A DNA stretch of 64,000 nt from Methanococcoides sp. EBM-47 (GTDB lineage Archaea; Halobacteriota; Methanosarcinia; Methanosarcinales; Methanosarcinaceae). A program made the position numbers and the translations under genes. Of the stretch, positions 1 through 9,594 are shown piece by piece. The stretch covers positions 124,001 through 188,000 of the forward strand of contig MPPA01000010.1 of NCBI GenBank assembly GCA_001896725.1. Reading direction: 5' to 3'. Every line of letters starts with the position of its first letter. Within the stretch, counting starts at the first letter, position 1. Below the pieces are notes generated by a model, which worked only from the letters and a program-made list of their open reading frames with translations, was not told where the DNA came from and made no database searches.

Positions 1-1
1 T

Positions 2-1401
<1,400 letters not shown>

Positions 1402-1458
1402 AAAAATGCAATCAATCAAATTATATACATTGTTAACACAAGTAAAGGTGAATATCAG

Positions 1459-1863
1459 ATGACCATAAATCTTGGATTTGTCATTGCAGAATTCAACAGG
1501 GACCTTACCTATCAGATGGAATTACTGGGTGAGGAACATGCTAAGTTCCTGGGAGCCACGGTACAGGAAAAAATATTGGTTCCCGGTGTATATGATATGC
1601 CTCTAGCTATAAAGAAGCTTTGTAAGAGGGAGGACATAGACGCTATTGTAACCATTGGTTCGGTAATAGAAGGAGCTACCAGGCACGATGAGATCGTTGT
1701 CCAACATGCTGCGCGAAAGATAACGGACCTTTCTCTGGAATATGAAAAACCGGTCACTCTTGGAATAGCCGGTCCGGGTATGTCAAGACTTGAAGCACAT
1801 GAACGTGTCGATTATGCAAAACGTGCCGTAGAAGCTGCTGTCAAATTAGTAAGACGCCTTTGA
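1459..1863 (+). CDS. ribH: 6,7-dimethyl-8-ribityllumazine synthase (RibH)
   Basis: This 134-residue lumazine synthase condenses a ribitylamino-pyrimidinedione with 3,4-dihydroxy-2-butanone 4-phosphate. Family signatures include the N-terminal GFVIAEFNRD, the VPGVYDMPLAIKKL helix, and GSVIEGATRHDE with the active-site histidine (H of RHDE). The length fits archaeal members. The start at 1459 is supported by AAAGGTGA at about 1443-1450. A TATA-like run (AATTATATAC, about 1419-1428) in the 57-nt gap could give this gene its own promoter in addition to readthrough from ribC. Confidence 0.95.
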   Translation: MTINLGFVIAEFNRDLTYQMELLGEEHAKFLGATVQEKILVPGVYDMPLAIKKLCKREDIDAIVTIGSVIEGATRHDEIVVQHAARKITDLSLEYEKPVTLGIAGPGMSRLEAHERVDYAKRAVEAAVKLVRRL

Positions 1864-1890
1864 ACAATACAAATTATCCGAGGGCTGACT

Positions 1891-3033
1891 ATGGTTTCCA
1901 CAAGACTTGCAAGGATGCAGGAATCTGCTACTATCAAAGCTGCCAACAGGGCCAGTGAGATGCTGAAACAGGGGATCGATGTTATTAATTTTAATCTTGG
2001 AGAGCCAGATTTCGATACTCCCAAACATATATGTGATGCCGCCGCCGATGCAATGTACAGGGGGGAAACGCATTATAGTCCTGCAGCTGGTATCCCTGAA
2101 CTGAGGGAAGCTATAGCCAAGAAGCTCAGATCTGAAAATGGTCTGGAGACAAAGGCATCGAATGTACTCGTTACCCCCGGAGCAAAACAGGCCATATTCT
2201 CTGCAATGATGTCAGTGCTTGGAGATGGAGAGGAAGCCATTCTTTTTGATCCTGCCTGGGTCTCCTACGAAGCATGTGTCCACTTCGCAGGAGCGGAACC
2301 TGTATGGGTACCTACGGATCCGGATAACGGCTTTGAACCGTGTGATATTGGTGAATATATCACTGACAAAACAAAGATGGTCGTAGTAAACAGTCCTTGC
2401 AATCCCACTGGAGGCGTGTACGGTAAAAAGACCCTTCGGTCCATTGCCGATCATGCCATTGATCATGATCTGATCGTGCTCTCAGATGAGATATATGAAA
2501 AGATAATCTATGAAAAAGAACATGTAAGCATCGGTTCTTTGGATGGGATGCAGGATCGCACCATTACTGTGAATGGCTTTTCCAAGGCTTATGCCATGAC
2601 AGGATGGCGGATCGGATATGCATCTGCCGCATCGGATATTTTTAACGATCTTCTTAAAATACAGTCAAATTCAGTGAGCTGCGCCACAACCTTTGTTCAG
2701 TTTGGAGGAGTGGCCGCCTTGGAGGGAACCCAGAAGCCTGTGCATGATATGGTAAAGGAGTTCCATGTAAGAAGGGACATCCTTGTGAACGGCTTGAACT
2801 CAATTGGTCTTCGATGCCATAAACCAGATGGTGCTTTTTATGTATTTGCAGATGTGAGTGAATTTGGGGATGGTGACCAGATAACAGACCAGCTTCTCAA
2901 CGAGGCGCATGTATCAGTGACACAGGGTTCATCTTTCGGCCATAGTGGGAACGATTTCATAAGACTGTCCTATGCAACGTCCCAGCAACGCATCTATGAA
3001 GGGCTGGAACGGATCGGCTCTATTCTTGGATGA
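1891..3033 (+). CDS. Aspartate/aromatic aminotransferase, class I
   Basis: This is a 380-residue fold-type I PLP aminotransferase of the AspC/AspB Igamma group. Visible motifs are NLGEPDFDTP near residues 35-44, NSPCNPTGG near 167-175, LSDEIYEKI near 197-205 and the PLP lysine K232 in GFSKAYAMTGWRIGY. The typical C-terminal arginine is in DFIRLSYA. Such enzymes transfer the amino group between aspartate (or other amino acids) and 2-oxoglutarate. The gene follows ribH by 27 nt and may be in the same transcript. It converges with ribL, whose stop is 3 nt away on the other strand. Confidence 0.92.
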   Translation: MVSTRLARMQESATIKAANRASEMLKQGIDVINFNLGEPDFDTPKHICDAAADAMYRGETHYSPAAGIPELREAIAKKLRSENGLETKASNVLVTPGAKQAIFSAMMSVLGDGEEAILFDPAWVSYEACVHFAGAEPVWVPTDPDNGFEPCDIGEYITDKTKMVVVNSPCNPTGGVYGKKTLRSIADHAIDHDLIVLSDEIYEKIIYEKEHVSIGSLDGMQDRTITVNGFSKAYAMTGWRIGYASAASDIFNDLLKIQSNSVSCATTFVQFGGVAALEGTQKPVHDMVKEFHVRRDILVNGLNSIGLRCHKPDGAFYVFADVSEFGDGDQITDQLLNEAHVSVTQGSSFGHSGNDFIRLSYATSQQRIYEGLERIGSILG

Positions 3034-3036
3034 GAC

Positions 3037-3456
3037 TCAGCTACATTTATCTAATATTTTCTTAACGATCTTTGCGCTGCTGCACAGAACACAGCGTTCC
3101 ACTTTTTCTATTCTTACAATACGGGCGCAAGATCCCCTTTTATTCAGCTCGTTCTTAAGTTTGTTTTCGTCAAAGTACTGATCATAACCCAAAGCAATGA
3201 TATCAGGTTTTATTTCCATGATAGGCACAAAAATGTCTTCTTCGCTTCCAAGAATAGCTTTATCTACCATCCTGAGGGCATTGATCATCTCTACTCTCTG
3301 ATCTTCAGGTATCACTGGTTTAGGCTTGTGCCTGATCATAGAATCCCTTGCAACGATAACATATAGCTCGTCTCCCAATGCTTTGCATTCTCTCAGGTAT
3401 GTAAGATGCCCTGGATGTAATAGATCAAAAGTCCCTGTTGCTAAGACCCTTATCAA
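3037..3456 (-). CDS. ribL: FAD synthetase, archaeal nucleotidyltransferase (RibL)
   Basis: This is an archaeal FAD synthetase of the cytidylyltransferase superfamily, which adenylates FMN. The nucleotide-binding motif HPGH lies close to the N-terminus after ATGTFDLL. The tail carries the cysteine pair RCVLCSS seen in this family. The start is called at TTG (3456). An AGGTGA sits 5 nt upstream of it, and the protein then begins MIRVLATGTFDLLHPGH, as family members do. An upstream ATG at 3513 would add 19 poorly matching residues. Placed tail-to-tail with the aminotransferase and close to ribC/ribH, it completes a flavin cluster. Confidence 0.9.
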   Translation of the reverse strand: MIRVLATGTFDLLHPGHLTYLRECKALGDELYVIVARDSMIRHKPKPVIPEDQRVEMINALRMVDKAILGSEEDIFVPIMEIKPDIIALGYDQYFDENKLKNELNKRGSCARIVRIEKVERCVLCSSAKIVKKILDKCS

Positions 3457-3872
3457 TATTATCACCTGGAATTGTATGGGAAGAAGTACCCTACCTTTAA
3501 TAATCTTATGCACAATTCACACTCTTTTTCAAGCATGGTTCTTGGGAGTTCAATACGCTCTAAAACATCATTCACTGATTTCACTAACACAAATGATTAA
3601 GAAGTAGAAGCGGGATAAAAACATGAACATTTTACTCAAATCAGCTGTGCAACCAATAAGAACATCGTGTACAGAAGGGTAAGGTTTATCCATTGCAGAG
3701 ATGAGCATGGATGTTGATATTTATTCCCTGCCCATATTGCTTAGAGCAGTAATGAAGTTGACATATCAATGAAGATTAATGCGTATCATGCATAATATAC
3801 AATAATATTAATTACCGTATGTAATATATAGTTGTTCTAACTAATTATGTTCGAAGTATAAAGGTAGATATC
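3457..3872 (+). other. Intergenic region with the promoter of the homocysteine module
   Basis: This gap separates the divergent ribL and DUF39-CBS genes. A TATA-like run (AATATATAG, near 3821-3829) lies about 50 nt before the ATG at 3873, giving a leader of roughly 20-25 nt with AAGGT at about 3861-3865 as ribosome binding site. No coding frame or strong inverted repeat was found in the rest. Confidence 0.5.
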
Positions 3873-5375
3873 ATGGTCAGCAAATCTATCAATGAGATCA
3901 ATGAGAGGATCAAAGATGGAAGCGTCAGTGTAGTGACTGCGGAAGAAATGGTCGGGATCGTGGCAGAGCTTGGTGCACAAGGAGCCGCTAAGGAAGTAGA
4001 TGTAGTAACGACAGGTACTTTTGGTGCCATGTGTTCCTCAGGTGTTTTCCTTAACTTTGGCCACTCAGAACCTCCTATAAAAATGCAGAGAATATGGCTC
4101 AATGATGTTGAAGCATACACTGGTGTGGCGGCAGTGGATGCCTATATTGGTGCCACTCAGGTGTCCGAGACGCTTGGAATGGAATATGGCGGAGCCCATG
4201 TGATAGAAGACCTTATCAAAGGCAATGCAATTGAGGTACATGCTACTTCTCCCGGAACGGATTGCTACCCCAGGAAGGTCCTTGACACGACCATTGACAT
4301 AGATGACCTGAACCAGGCAATTATGCTTAATCCCCGCAATGCATATCAAAGATATAATGCAGCTACCAACAGTACTTCTCAGAAACTGTACACCTATATG
4401 GGCTTATTGATGCCTAATTTTGGAAATGTGACATATTCAGGTGCAGGAGTGTTATCGCCCCTTTCCAACGATCCAGAATACAGGACCATTGGCACAGGCA
4501 CGCGTATCTTCCTTGGAGGGGCACAGGGGTATATAGTAGGCCAGGGTACTCAACACTCCTCAACGAACGGTTTTGGTACATTGATGATCCAAGGTGATCT
4601 TAAAGAGATGGACCAGGAATTCATAAATGCCTCCACTTTCACAGGATATGGCACATCTCTGTACGTGGGAATGGGAATCCCCATACCTGTGCTTGATGAA
4701 AAGATCGCACAAGCCACTGCAGTCTCTGATGCTGACATAATTACCAAAGTTCTGGACTATGGGGTACCCAGTCGCGACCGGCCTGTTGTCAGACAGGTAA
4801 CATATGAAGAGCTGCGATCTGGTTCCATTGATATCAAAGGATGCGAAGTTGTAACTTCTTCACTTTCAAGTTTCAAGCGTTCCAGACAGGTAGCCGGTAT
4901 CTTGAAAGACTGGATCGCTCATGGAGAGTTCTTCTTATCACAACCTGCAGAGAGATTACCTTTGGATACCATTTCCAAACCAATGAAACAAACAAGGGGA
5001 ACACCCATGGTAAAAAACATCATGACCAAGAACGTGATCACTATCCATAAAAATGCCAGTGTGTATGAAGCTGCTAAAAAGATCATGGATGTTTCTTTCA
5101 CCCATTTGCCCGTAGTTACAGAAAACAATACCCTGGTTGGCATAGTGACAGCATGGGATATATCTAAAGCTGTTGCACAGAATACATTCGATCTTGTGGA
5201 GAATATCATGACCAAAAAGGTGGTTACCGCCATGGATAGTGAGCAGGTTACCCTTGCAGCCAGAAGGCTTGAGCAGTATAGAGTTTCGGCAATGCCTGTG
5301 GTGGATGGGCAAAACCATGTCATAGGCATTATTACCAGCGATGACATCAGTATGCTTTTTGCCAGGAGGGACTGA
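3873..5375 (+). CDS. Homocysteine biosynthesis protein, DUF39 (COG1900) with two CBS domains
   Basis: This 500-residue protein joins an N-terminal DUF39/HcyBio domain (about 1-370) to a tandem CBS pair (about 385-500). Homologues in Methanosarcina (MA1821) are known to be needed, with the ferredoxin encoded next door, to make homocysteine from aspartate semialdehyde and sulfide. Conserved-looking cysteines at 54 (FGAMCSSG) and 131 (GTDCYPRK) are candidates for sulfur handling. The CBS pair probably binds an adenosyl ligand and senses cell state; that is inference. The stop is followed 1 nt later by the ferredoxin ATG, so the two are cotranscribed. Confidence 0.93.
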   Translation: MVSKSINEINERIKDGSVSVVTAEEMVGIVAELGAQGAAKEVDVVTTGTFGAMCSSGVFLNFGHSEPPIKMQRIWLNDVEAYTGVAAVDAYIGATQVSETLGMEYGGAHVIEDLIKGNAIEVHATSPGTDCYPRKVLDTTIDIDDLNQAIMLNPRNAYQRYNAATNSTSQKLYTYMGLLMPNFGNVTYSGAGVLSPLSNDPEYRTIGTGTRIFLGGAQGYIVGQGTQHSSTNGFGTLMIQGDLKEMDQEFINASTFTGYGTSLYVGMGIPIPVLDEKIAQATAVSDADIITKVLDYGVPSRDRPVVRQVTYEELRSGSIDIKGCEVVTSSLSSFKRSRQVAGILKDWIAHGEFFLSQPAERLPLDTISKPMKQTRGTPMVKNIMTKNVITIHKNASVYEAAKKIMDVSFTHLPVVTENNTLVGIVTAWDISKAVAQNTFDLVENIMTKKVVTAMDSEQVTLAARRLEQYRVSAMPVVDGQNHVIGIITSDDISMLFARRD

Positions 5376-5376
5376 A

Positions 5377-5772
5377 ATGAAGATAAGGATCGTCATAGAT
5401 CAGGACATTGTTACCAAACCTATATTGGCTGAGGCTATACTGGAGACAGGTGTTCTTCTTAATATCGCACAGGCACATTTCGATTCAGCGGCAGGCGAGA
5501 TCATTGTCGATATAAAGGATACAGAATACAGTAAAATCAAGAATGCTCTGGTCTTAAGAGGAGCTAAAGTACTTAAACTCGATACTCCCATTAACTGGGA
5601 CGAGGAAGAATGTGTGGAATGCGGCGCTTGTATATCAGTATGTCCGACAAAGGTATTTTCCATGGATATAGAATGGAATCTAATAGTGGATAATACAAAA
5701 TGTATCCAGTGTGGCACATGCATAGAAATGTGTCCGCATGATGCGCTTTCCCTAATGTATGAATCCAAATGA
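5377..5772 (+). CDS. NIL domain / 4Fe-4S ferredoxin partner of the homocysteine biosynthesis protein
   Basis: The 131-residue protein has an N-terminal NIL domain (about 1-70) and two 4Fe-4S motifs: C79, C82, C85, C89 and C109, C112, C115, C119. The Methanosarcina homologue (MA1822) acts with the DUF39-CBS protein in homocysteine synthesis, presumably as the electron donor for persulfide reduction. The ATG at 5377 is chosen because it follows the upstream TGA by 1 nt and gives the family N-terminus. An in-frame ATG at 5341 would overlap the upstream gene by 35 nt. Confidence 0.93.
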   Translation: MKIRIVIDQDIVTKPILAEAILETGVLLNIAQAHFDSAAGEIIVDIKDTEYSKIKNALVLRGAKVLKLDTPINWDEEECVECGACISVCPTKVFSMDIEWNLIVDNTKCIQCGTCIEMCPHDALSLMYESK

Positions 5773-6508
5773 GCGGGGCCTCTTAAGATCAGAAATGAGA
5801 GAACGTTTTCAGCTTAAGGAAACAATCGTGACCATTGTAGCAGACAAGAGGTCACACATCTCAAAGGCAAAACAATCTATCCGTCACAATCGTGCGGTTC
5901 TGGAAAGGTTCATTGCATTTGATCCATTTTTTATGTCAACTCTGGAGCCTTATGATATTCAGGAAAATGTACCGGAGGTTGTGAAAAGGATGATCTTTGC
6001 AGGTAATTCCATGGGTATCGGTCCTATGAGCGCTGTTGCAGGTACGATTGCAGCAATGGCAGTGGAATCTATGGTGGATGAGGGGGCTACTTTTGCCATT
6101 ATTGATAATGGAGGGGATATTGCACTGATCAACGACAGGCCTGTTATCATAGGTGCCTATGCAGGCACTTCCCCTGTTAAGGACCTGGCCTTCCGTATAC
6201 CAGTTCATAAGCATATCACAGGGATATGTACTTCTTCAGGTACTGTAGGTCCATCCATTAGTTTTGGGATGGCAGATGCCGCTATAGTTTTCTCGGATGA
6301 CGTTTCTTTGGCCGATGCTGCAGCCACAGCACTGGGAAATGCAACATATGTAGGAATGGAGGCGGTGGAAAAGGCCTTTGATGTTGTGAAAAATATTGCT
6401 GGTATAAAAGGGGCGGTAGTGATACAGGGAAAGTATATAGGGATGTGGGGTTCCATCCCGGAGATGATCAGAGCCAACATTGATTACGACTGTATCACTA
6501 GGGGTTGA
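5759..6508 (+). CDS. COG2122 / UPF0280 protein (ApbE-like fold), third gene of the sulfur module
   Basis: This protein of up to 249 residues belongs to UPF0280 (COG2122), an ApbE-superfamily group. The Methanosarcina member MA1715 has been linked experimentally to sulfide-dependent cysteine/homocysteine synthesis. Visible conserved blocks are [28 protein letters not shown] and [10 protein letters not shown] start at 5759 overlaps the ferredoxin by 14 nt. A second ATG at 5795 gives [12 protein letters not shown], which looks like the family N-terminus and may be the true start (237 residues). Immediate linkage to the DUF39 and NIL-ferredoxin genes supports a joint role. Confidence 0.88.
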   Translation: MNPNERGLLRSEMRERFQLKETIVTIVADKRSHISKAKQSIRHNRAVLERFIAFDPFFMSTLEPYDIQENVPEVVKRMIFAGNSMGIGPMSAVAGTIAAMAVESMVDEGATFAIIDNGGDIALINDRPVIIGAYAGTSPVKDLAFRIPVHKHITGICTSSGTVGPSISFGMADAAIVFSDDVSLADAAATALGNATYVGMEAVEKAFDVVKNIAGIKGAVVIQGKYIGMWGSIPEMIRANIDYDCITRG

Positions 6509-6510
6509 TC

Positions 6511-7206
6511 TTACGATTGCGAAGTGGATAAGTAAACTTCTTCATAAGGTTGTATTACTACAAAACCTTCGCCTGTGAAAGCCATCTGGAAGCTTTCTCC
6601 GCTTGACCTGCCAACCAGTGTCTTCAGAGATATGTCTGTGCGCAGGTCGGGTTGCAGGTTACCTGACCATGCGACAGTGGCATTAGGGTCTGTGAACACA
6701 GTTCTGTCCTTTGTAACCTGCAGTGTAAGCGGATCGTAATGTGTAGTGATGGCAACCATACCTTTCCCTTTGAGCAGTACATTAAAAAGGCCACCTGACA
6801 TGAACCCTGCTATCCTTTTCATCATTTTGATGTCCCACTGGATAGTTTCTTCAAAAGCAAGCACATCATTACCATTAACAGAAATGGACTGCCCGTCCAG
6901 TTCAAGTATTATCACTTTTTTTCCAGTATCTGCCAGATATAGCTTGCCTTTCCCTTCTGCCTTAGTAAGGTTAAATCCTTCTCCTGTTACAGCTTTCTTT
7001 ACAAGTTTTCCAATACCATGTTCCAGTACCCCTTCCCTTGTGAATCTGATATTCCCATTATAGGCAACCATGGACCCTCTCTTGGTCCAGACCCTGCCAT
7101 CGAGATTAACTTCAAGCAGACGGTCACGCTCCAGCTCGAAAGTACCTTGTCCAAGACCTTTCTGTCCAGTGCTCTCCACGAATTGTTCTATTGAATAACG
7201 TCCCAT
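6511..7206 (-). CDS. AIM24 / TIGR00266 family protein
   Basis: This 231-residue, beta-rich protein has no signal peptide. It resembles the AIM24 (DUF124) family, made of tryptophan-RNA-binding-attenuator-like repeats. Recognisable parts are LDGRVWTKRGSMVAYNG, GFMSGGLFNVLLKGKGMVA and the C-terminal FTGEGFVVIQPYEE. The biochemical role in prokaryotes is not known. It converges with the COG2122 gene, with 2 nt between stops. The upstream region holds AT-rich runs with ATTAATAT-type sequence that could be promoter. Confidence 0.85.
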   Translation of the reverse strand: MGRYSIEQFVESTGQKGLGQGTFELERDRLLEVNLDGRVWTKRGSMVAYNGNIRFTREGVLEHGIGKLVKKAVTGEGFNLTKAEGKGKLYLADTGKKVIILELDGQSISVNGNDVLAFEETIQWDIKMMKRIAGFMSGGLFNVLLKGKGMVAITTHYDPLTLQVTKDRTVFTDPNATVAWSGNLQPDLRTDISLKTLVGRSSGESFQMAFTGEGFVVIQPYEEVYLSTSQS

Positions 7207-7539
7207 ATATCACACCATTTGTAAATTTTCATATTACTATTAATATGTTTTTATTAATATAGTTGATTGGTGTGTTATAGAAAGTTCCGCTTAAACCTTT
7301 GTTTTGTATGTCACCATAAATTTCAAGTGACGTTTATTCTCGATCTGTGTTTTTTTTCTAACCTTTTTTTCCCTCTAACATTCTCAGAGCCTTTGTTCAA
7401 TTGAACTTTATCCTAGCTCTATCAACAGTGATCCTGATCCAGCAATGTTTTTTGTTATCATTATTTGTCTATCCCTAACCGGGAGAAAAAGAGGTGTGAG
7501 CATAAAAGGCTACAAAAATATTACAAGATATTATTCATA

Positions 7540-7574
7540 AGTGACCACAAAACCCCTTAGAATTTGTGGTCACT
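7540..7574. repeat. Perfect 12-bp inverted repeat, 11-nt loop
   Basis: The arms AGTGACCACAAA and TTTGTGGTCACT are exact reverse complements around the loop ACCCCTTAGAA. This is much stronger than chance pairing in AT-rich spacer DNA. No T-run follows directly on either strand, so a simple terminator is not the obvious reading. Confidence 0.75.
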
Positions 7575-7585
7575 CTGTGTTCAGC

Positions 7586-7632
7586 CATGCTATCAACCCA
7601 GAACTTCTCTGCACTGGGCAAAACATAGCATG
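7586..7632. repeat. Nested inverted repeat (8-bp outer, 5-bp inner stem)
   Basis: The outer arms are CATGCTAT (7586-7593) and ATAGCATG (7625-7632). Inside them CCCAG (7597-7601) pairs with CTGGG (7614-7618). Two nested stems suggest a folded RNA or a decayed palindromic element. It lies 11 nt from the neighbouring 12-bp repeat. Confidence 0.55.
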
Positions 7633-7692
7633 ACAAAATCCAACAGGCTTACCTACCTGCCGTTCCCATCCTCAAACGAATAAGTGAGCTCG

Positions 7693-7716
7693 GACCTTCT
7701 GGTTGCGTAGAAGGTC
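7693..7716 (-). terminator. Hairpin across the PPOX gene stop codon
   Basis: GACCTTCT (7693-7700) and AGAAGGTC (7709-7716) form an 8-bp stem with an 8-nt loop. It overlaps the stop codon of the PPOX-like gene (7715-7717, minus strand). It may stabilise or end that transcript, although no U-run follows it directly. Confidence 0.4.
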
Positions 7717-8119
7717 ACAGGATCTTTGCGCCTGCATGCGGACCTGGCATAGAATCGTAGACCTCTTCTACATGTACTATGACAGCTGCCTTCTTGGGCA
7801 TGTTGGGCTTAGCTGAGTCTACCCAATGCTTCATCTCATCGTAGATCTTACCATCAGTGATCACTATTACACTACCCTTTATCTGAAAGCATTTCCTGGT
7901 ATAGCTATCATGTACCACAAATGCGATCTTTGGGTTGTGATCGAGGTTCTCCTCGGTCTTGTTGAAGAAATTATTCGATATGAGAATGGTCTCAGGGTCC
8001 AATACCTTTAAGAAGCCAACCAAGGCAACATTGGGTGTTCCATTTGCGCTTGAGGTGGCTACAGGTACAGGGTTTTGCTTTGCTATAGTGTCCATTATTT
8101 CTTGTGTCATCTTTACCAT
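7715..8119 (-). CDS. Pyridoxamine 5'-phosphate oxidase-like flavin-binding protein
   Basis: This 134-residue split-barrel protein of the PPOX/FMN-binding class starts VKMTQEIMDTI and continues through VPVATSSANGTPNVALVG, typical of the group in which flavin or F420 binds a homodimer. The substrate is unknown; many methanogen relatives are annotated only as PPOX-class proteins. It is monocistronic. The start at 8119 is preceded by an AGGAGTGAT-like run on the minus strand. A hairpin overlaps its stop codon. Confidence 0.85.
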   Translation of the reverse strand: MVKMTQEIMDTIAKQNPVPVATSSANGTPNVALVGFLKVLDPETILISNNFFNKTEENLDHNPKIAFVVHDSYTRKCFQIKGSVIVITDGKIYDEMKHWVDSAKPNMPKKAAVIVHVEEVYDSMPGPHAGAKIL

Positions 8120-8564
8120 TATCCATCACTCCTGTGTGATCCTCAATATCACGTTTTTCTTTAGAAGGGTTTATAATTACATACATATCTTAGTTATGGT
8201 AAACGTTGGCAGAATTTTTATACAGGGCACGTGCCTTGTTCCTATATGTGTCCCTATAAGGGATCACAAAATACGTTGACAAATCTATCAGAGCTAAGAC
8301 AGATTATCATGAGCAAGATGGAATTCAACAGACAGTTCCCAGGCCACGGGAAACATATACCTTCCTGAGAAAGGTGGAAGAGCTTGGAAAATATCTTTTG
8401 GGATAAAACAGAAGTGATGATTCTGGGTGTGAGGGGCAGGATGAATGGGCCCAGAGTTGCAAAGGATTTTTTATTACCATCCCTCGAAAACAACGGATAT
8501 AAGGACAACACTGGAAATACCGGAATGTTTATGTTTTTACCGGCAATTAAGAAGATGATAGACA
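8120..8564 (+). other. Intergenic region with promoter elements, GGCACGTGCC palindrome and possible gene remnant
   Basis: A TATA-like run (ATTTTTATAC) near 8213-8222 is followed by the perfect palindrome GGCACGTGCC at 8226-8235, so a transcript toward the right probably begins near 8245. Between about 8310 and 8560 there are short open stretches in more than one frame with protein-like composition: MSKMEFNRQFPGHGK at 8310 and MILGVRGRMNGPRVAKDF from about 8417. These could be pieces of a decayed gene. No family was recognised. Confidence 0.4.
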
Positions 8565-8876
8565 ATGCAGGAATACACTTTGAAACGCGGATATAAGCCT
8601 GATCTTGAAAGGATCCATGATTGCCTGACCGAGAGCTTCCCCACCGAAATAGCGAAGAGCGGAGATAAGCTCGTAGTATCCTATGGTATCTTCAAGAAAC
8701 TTACAGTATGGATACAGGGCAAGAAAATGGCAGTAGAAACTGAATCCGATACAACGGTCAAAGATGATGAAACGATCCTGGAAACGAACAAGAGATACAG
8801 GGATTTCCTTTACAAAGCTACCGGATATACTGCAAAGGAGCGCCTGAAGAAGGCTAAAGAGGAAGTATCCAAGTAA
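8565..8876 (+). CDS. DUF5611 family protein (archaeal, unknown function)
   Basis: The 103-residue protein begins MQEYTLKRGYKPDLERI and ends with a lysine-rich helix after the TGYTAKERLKKAKEE segment. This matches my recollection of the small archaeal family DUF5611, which is widespread in methanogens and has no established function. It is soluble, with no signal peptide or membrane segment. The chorismate lyase-like gene begins 30 nt downstream, which suggests a two-gene transcript. Confidence 0.8.
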   Translation: MQEYTLKRGYKPDLERIHDCLTESFPTEIAKSGDKLVVSYGIFKKLTVWIQGKKMAVETESDTTVKDDETILETNKRYRDFLYKATGYTAKERLKKAKEEVSK

Positions 8877-8906
8877 GCGTCCTGGAACATCGGTAGACCA
8901 ATTTAT

Positions 8907-9419
8907 ATGGACAGTGAATTCCTTGAAAAACTGAAGGGTTTTTGTATCCCTACCTGCCTGCGGGTCTGCGCCGGTACTGACGGGTCAGTGACGTTCTTGC
9001 TGGAGATAATGACCGGCCATCCAACAACAGTGGTGACGGAATACCAACACATCATCCCTGCAAACGAGTGGATGGCACGGATGTTCCATGTGGAGATAGG
9101 TGCCGATATCAATGACCGTGTGGTTACCCTTACTGCTGGAAAGGTGCCCTACGTGTATGCCCGTTCCCTCTCGGCTATTGAGAAGATGCCTCCTGGAGTG
9201 AAGTGTGATATGATGAAAGCTGATATACCCATTGGCCGAATACTGCGTGACCATAACATCGAAACCCGCCGGGACTTCGAGGATATAAAGCTTCATGACC
9301 AGGGATCTCTTTTCGGTGCAGGCTCTGTGCTCTCCCGCTCTTACAAGATAGTACATCACAATAGTGTGCTCATGTGGATCAACGAGCGGTTCCCCATCGA
9401 TGACCGCTGGCTTTTATAA
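8907..9419 (+). CDS. Chorismate pyruvate-lyase-like protein (DUF98)
   Basis: This 170-residue protein resembles the DUF98 branch of the UbiC/chorismate lyase fold. Visible features are the N-terminal CIPTCLRVCAGTDGSVT, an arginine-rich core near VYARSLSAIEKMP, and the C-terminal ILRDHNIETRRDFEDI followed by SRSYKIVHH. UbiC cleaves chorismate to 4-hydroxybenzoate and pyruvate. Methanogens lack ubiquinone, so a product used in a cofactor such as methanopterin is possible but unproven. It lies directly upstream of tRNA-Thr. Confidence 0.75.
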   Translation: MDSEFLEKLKGFCIPTCLRVCAGTDGSVTFLLEIMTGHPTTVVTEYQHIIPANEWMARMFHVEIGADINDRVVTLTAGKVPYVYARSLSAIEKMPPGVKCDMMKADIPIGRILRDHNIETRRDFEDIKLHDQGSLFGAGSVLSRSYKIVHHNSVLMWINERFPIDDRWLL

Positions 9420-9522
9420 CCGCTCTGCGTCGATGCTGTCAGCCAGCCGGAAAAAGCCGCATCCAACCGAAACCTTATTAACAGATTCTGTATATTAGGG
9501 GGATACCCTACTGATTCTGTGT

Positions 9523-9594
9523 GCCTCGGTGGCTTAGGGGTATAGCGCGTCCTTGGTAAGGACGAGGCCGCGGGTTCAAATCCCGTCCGAGGCT
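9523..9594 (+). tRNA. tRNA-Thr (anticodon GGT)
   Basis: The 72-nt cloverleaf is complete. The acceptor arm GCCTCGG pairs with CCGAGGC, the D arm is GCT...AGC, and the anticodon stem CGTCC/GGACG encloses loop TTGGTAA with anticodon GGT. The T arm is GCGGG-TTCAAAT-CCCGT and the discriminator base is T. CCA is not encoded. A TATA-like TATATTA sits about 30 nt upstream. Confidence 0.96.

Larger units (their letters stand above)
7207..7714 (-). other. Intergenic region with three inverted repeats
   Basis: No coding frame is convincing in this 508-nt stretch. Its AIM24-proximal end is AT-rich and probably promoter. The PPOX-proximal end holds three inverted repeats: 7540-7574, 7586-7632 and 7693-7716 (the last extends 2 nt into the PPOX stop codon). 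They are described separately and could be terminators, a small structured RNA or a decayed mobile-element remnant. Confidence 0.5.

Noticed and set aside
9523-9594. tRNA-Thr as an integration site for a mobile element
   Set aside because: No repeat of the tRNA 3' end and no integrase gene was seen in the following sequence.
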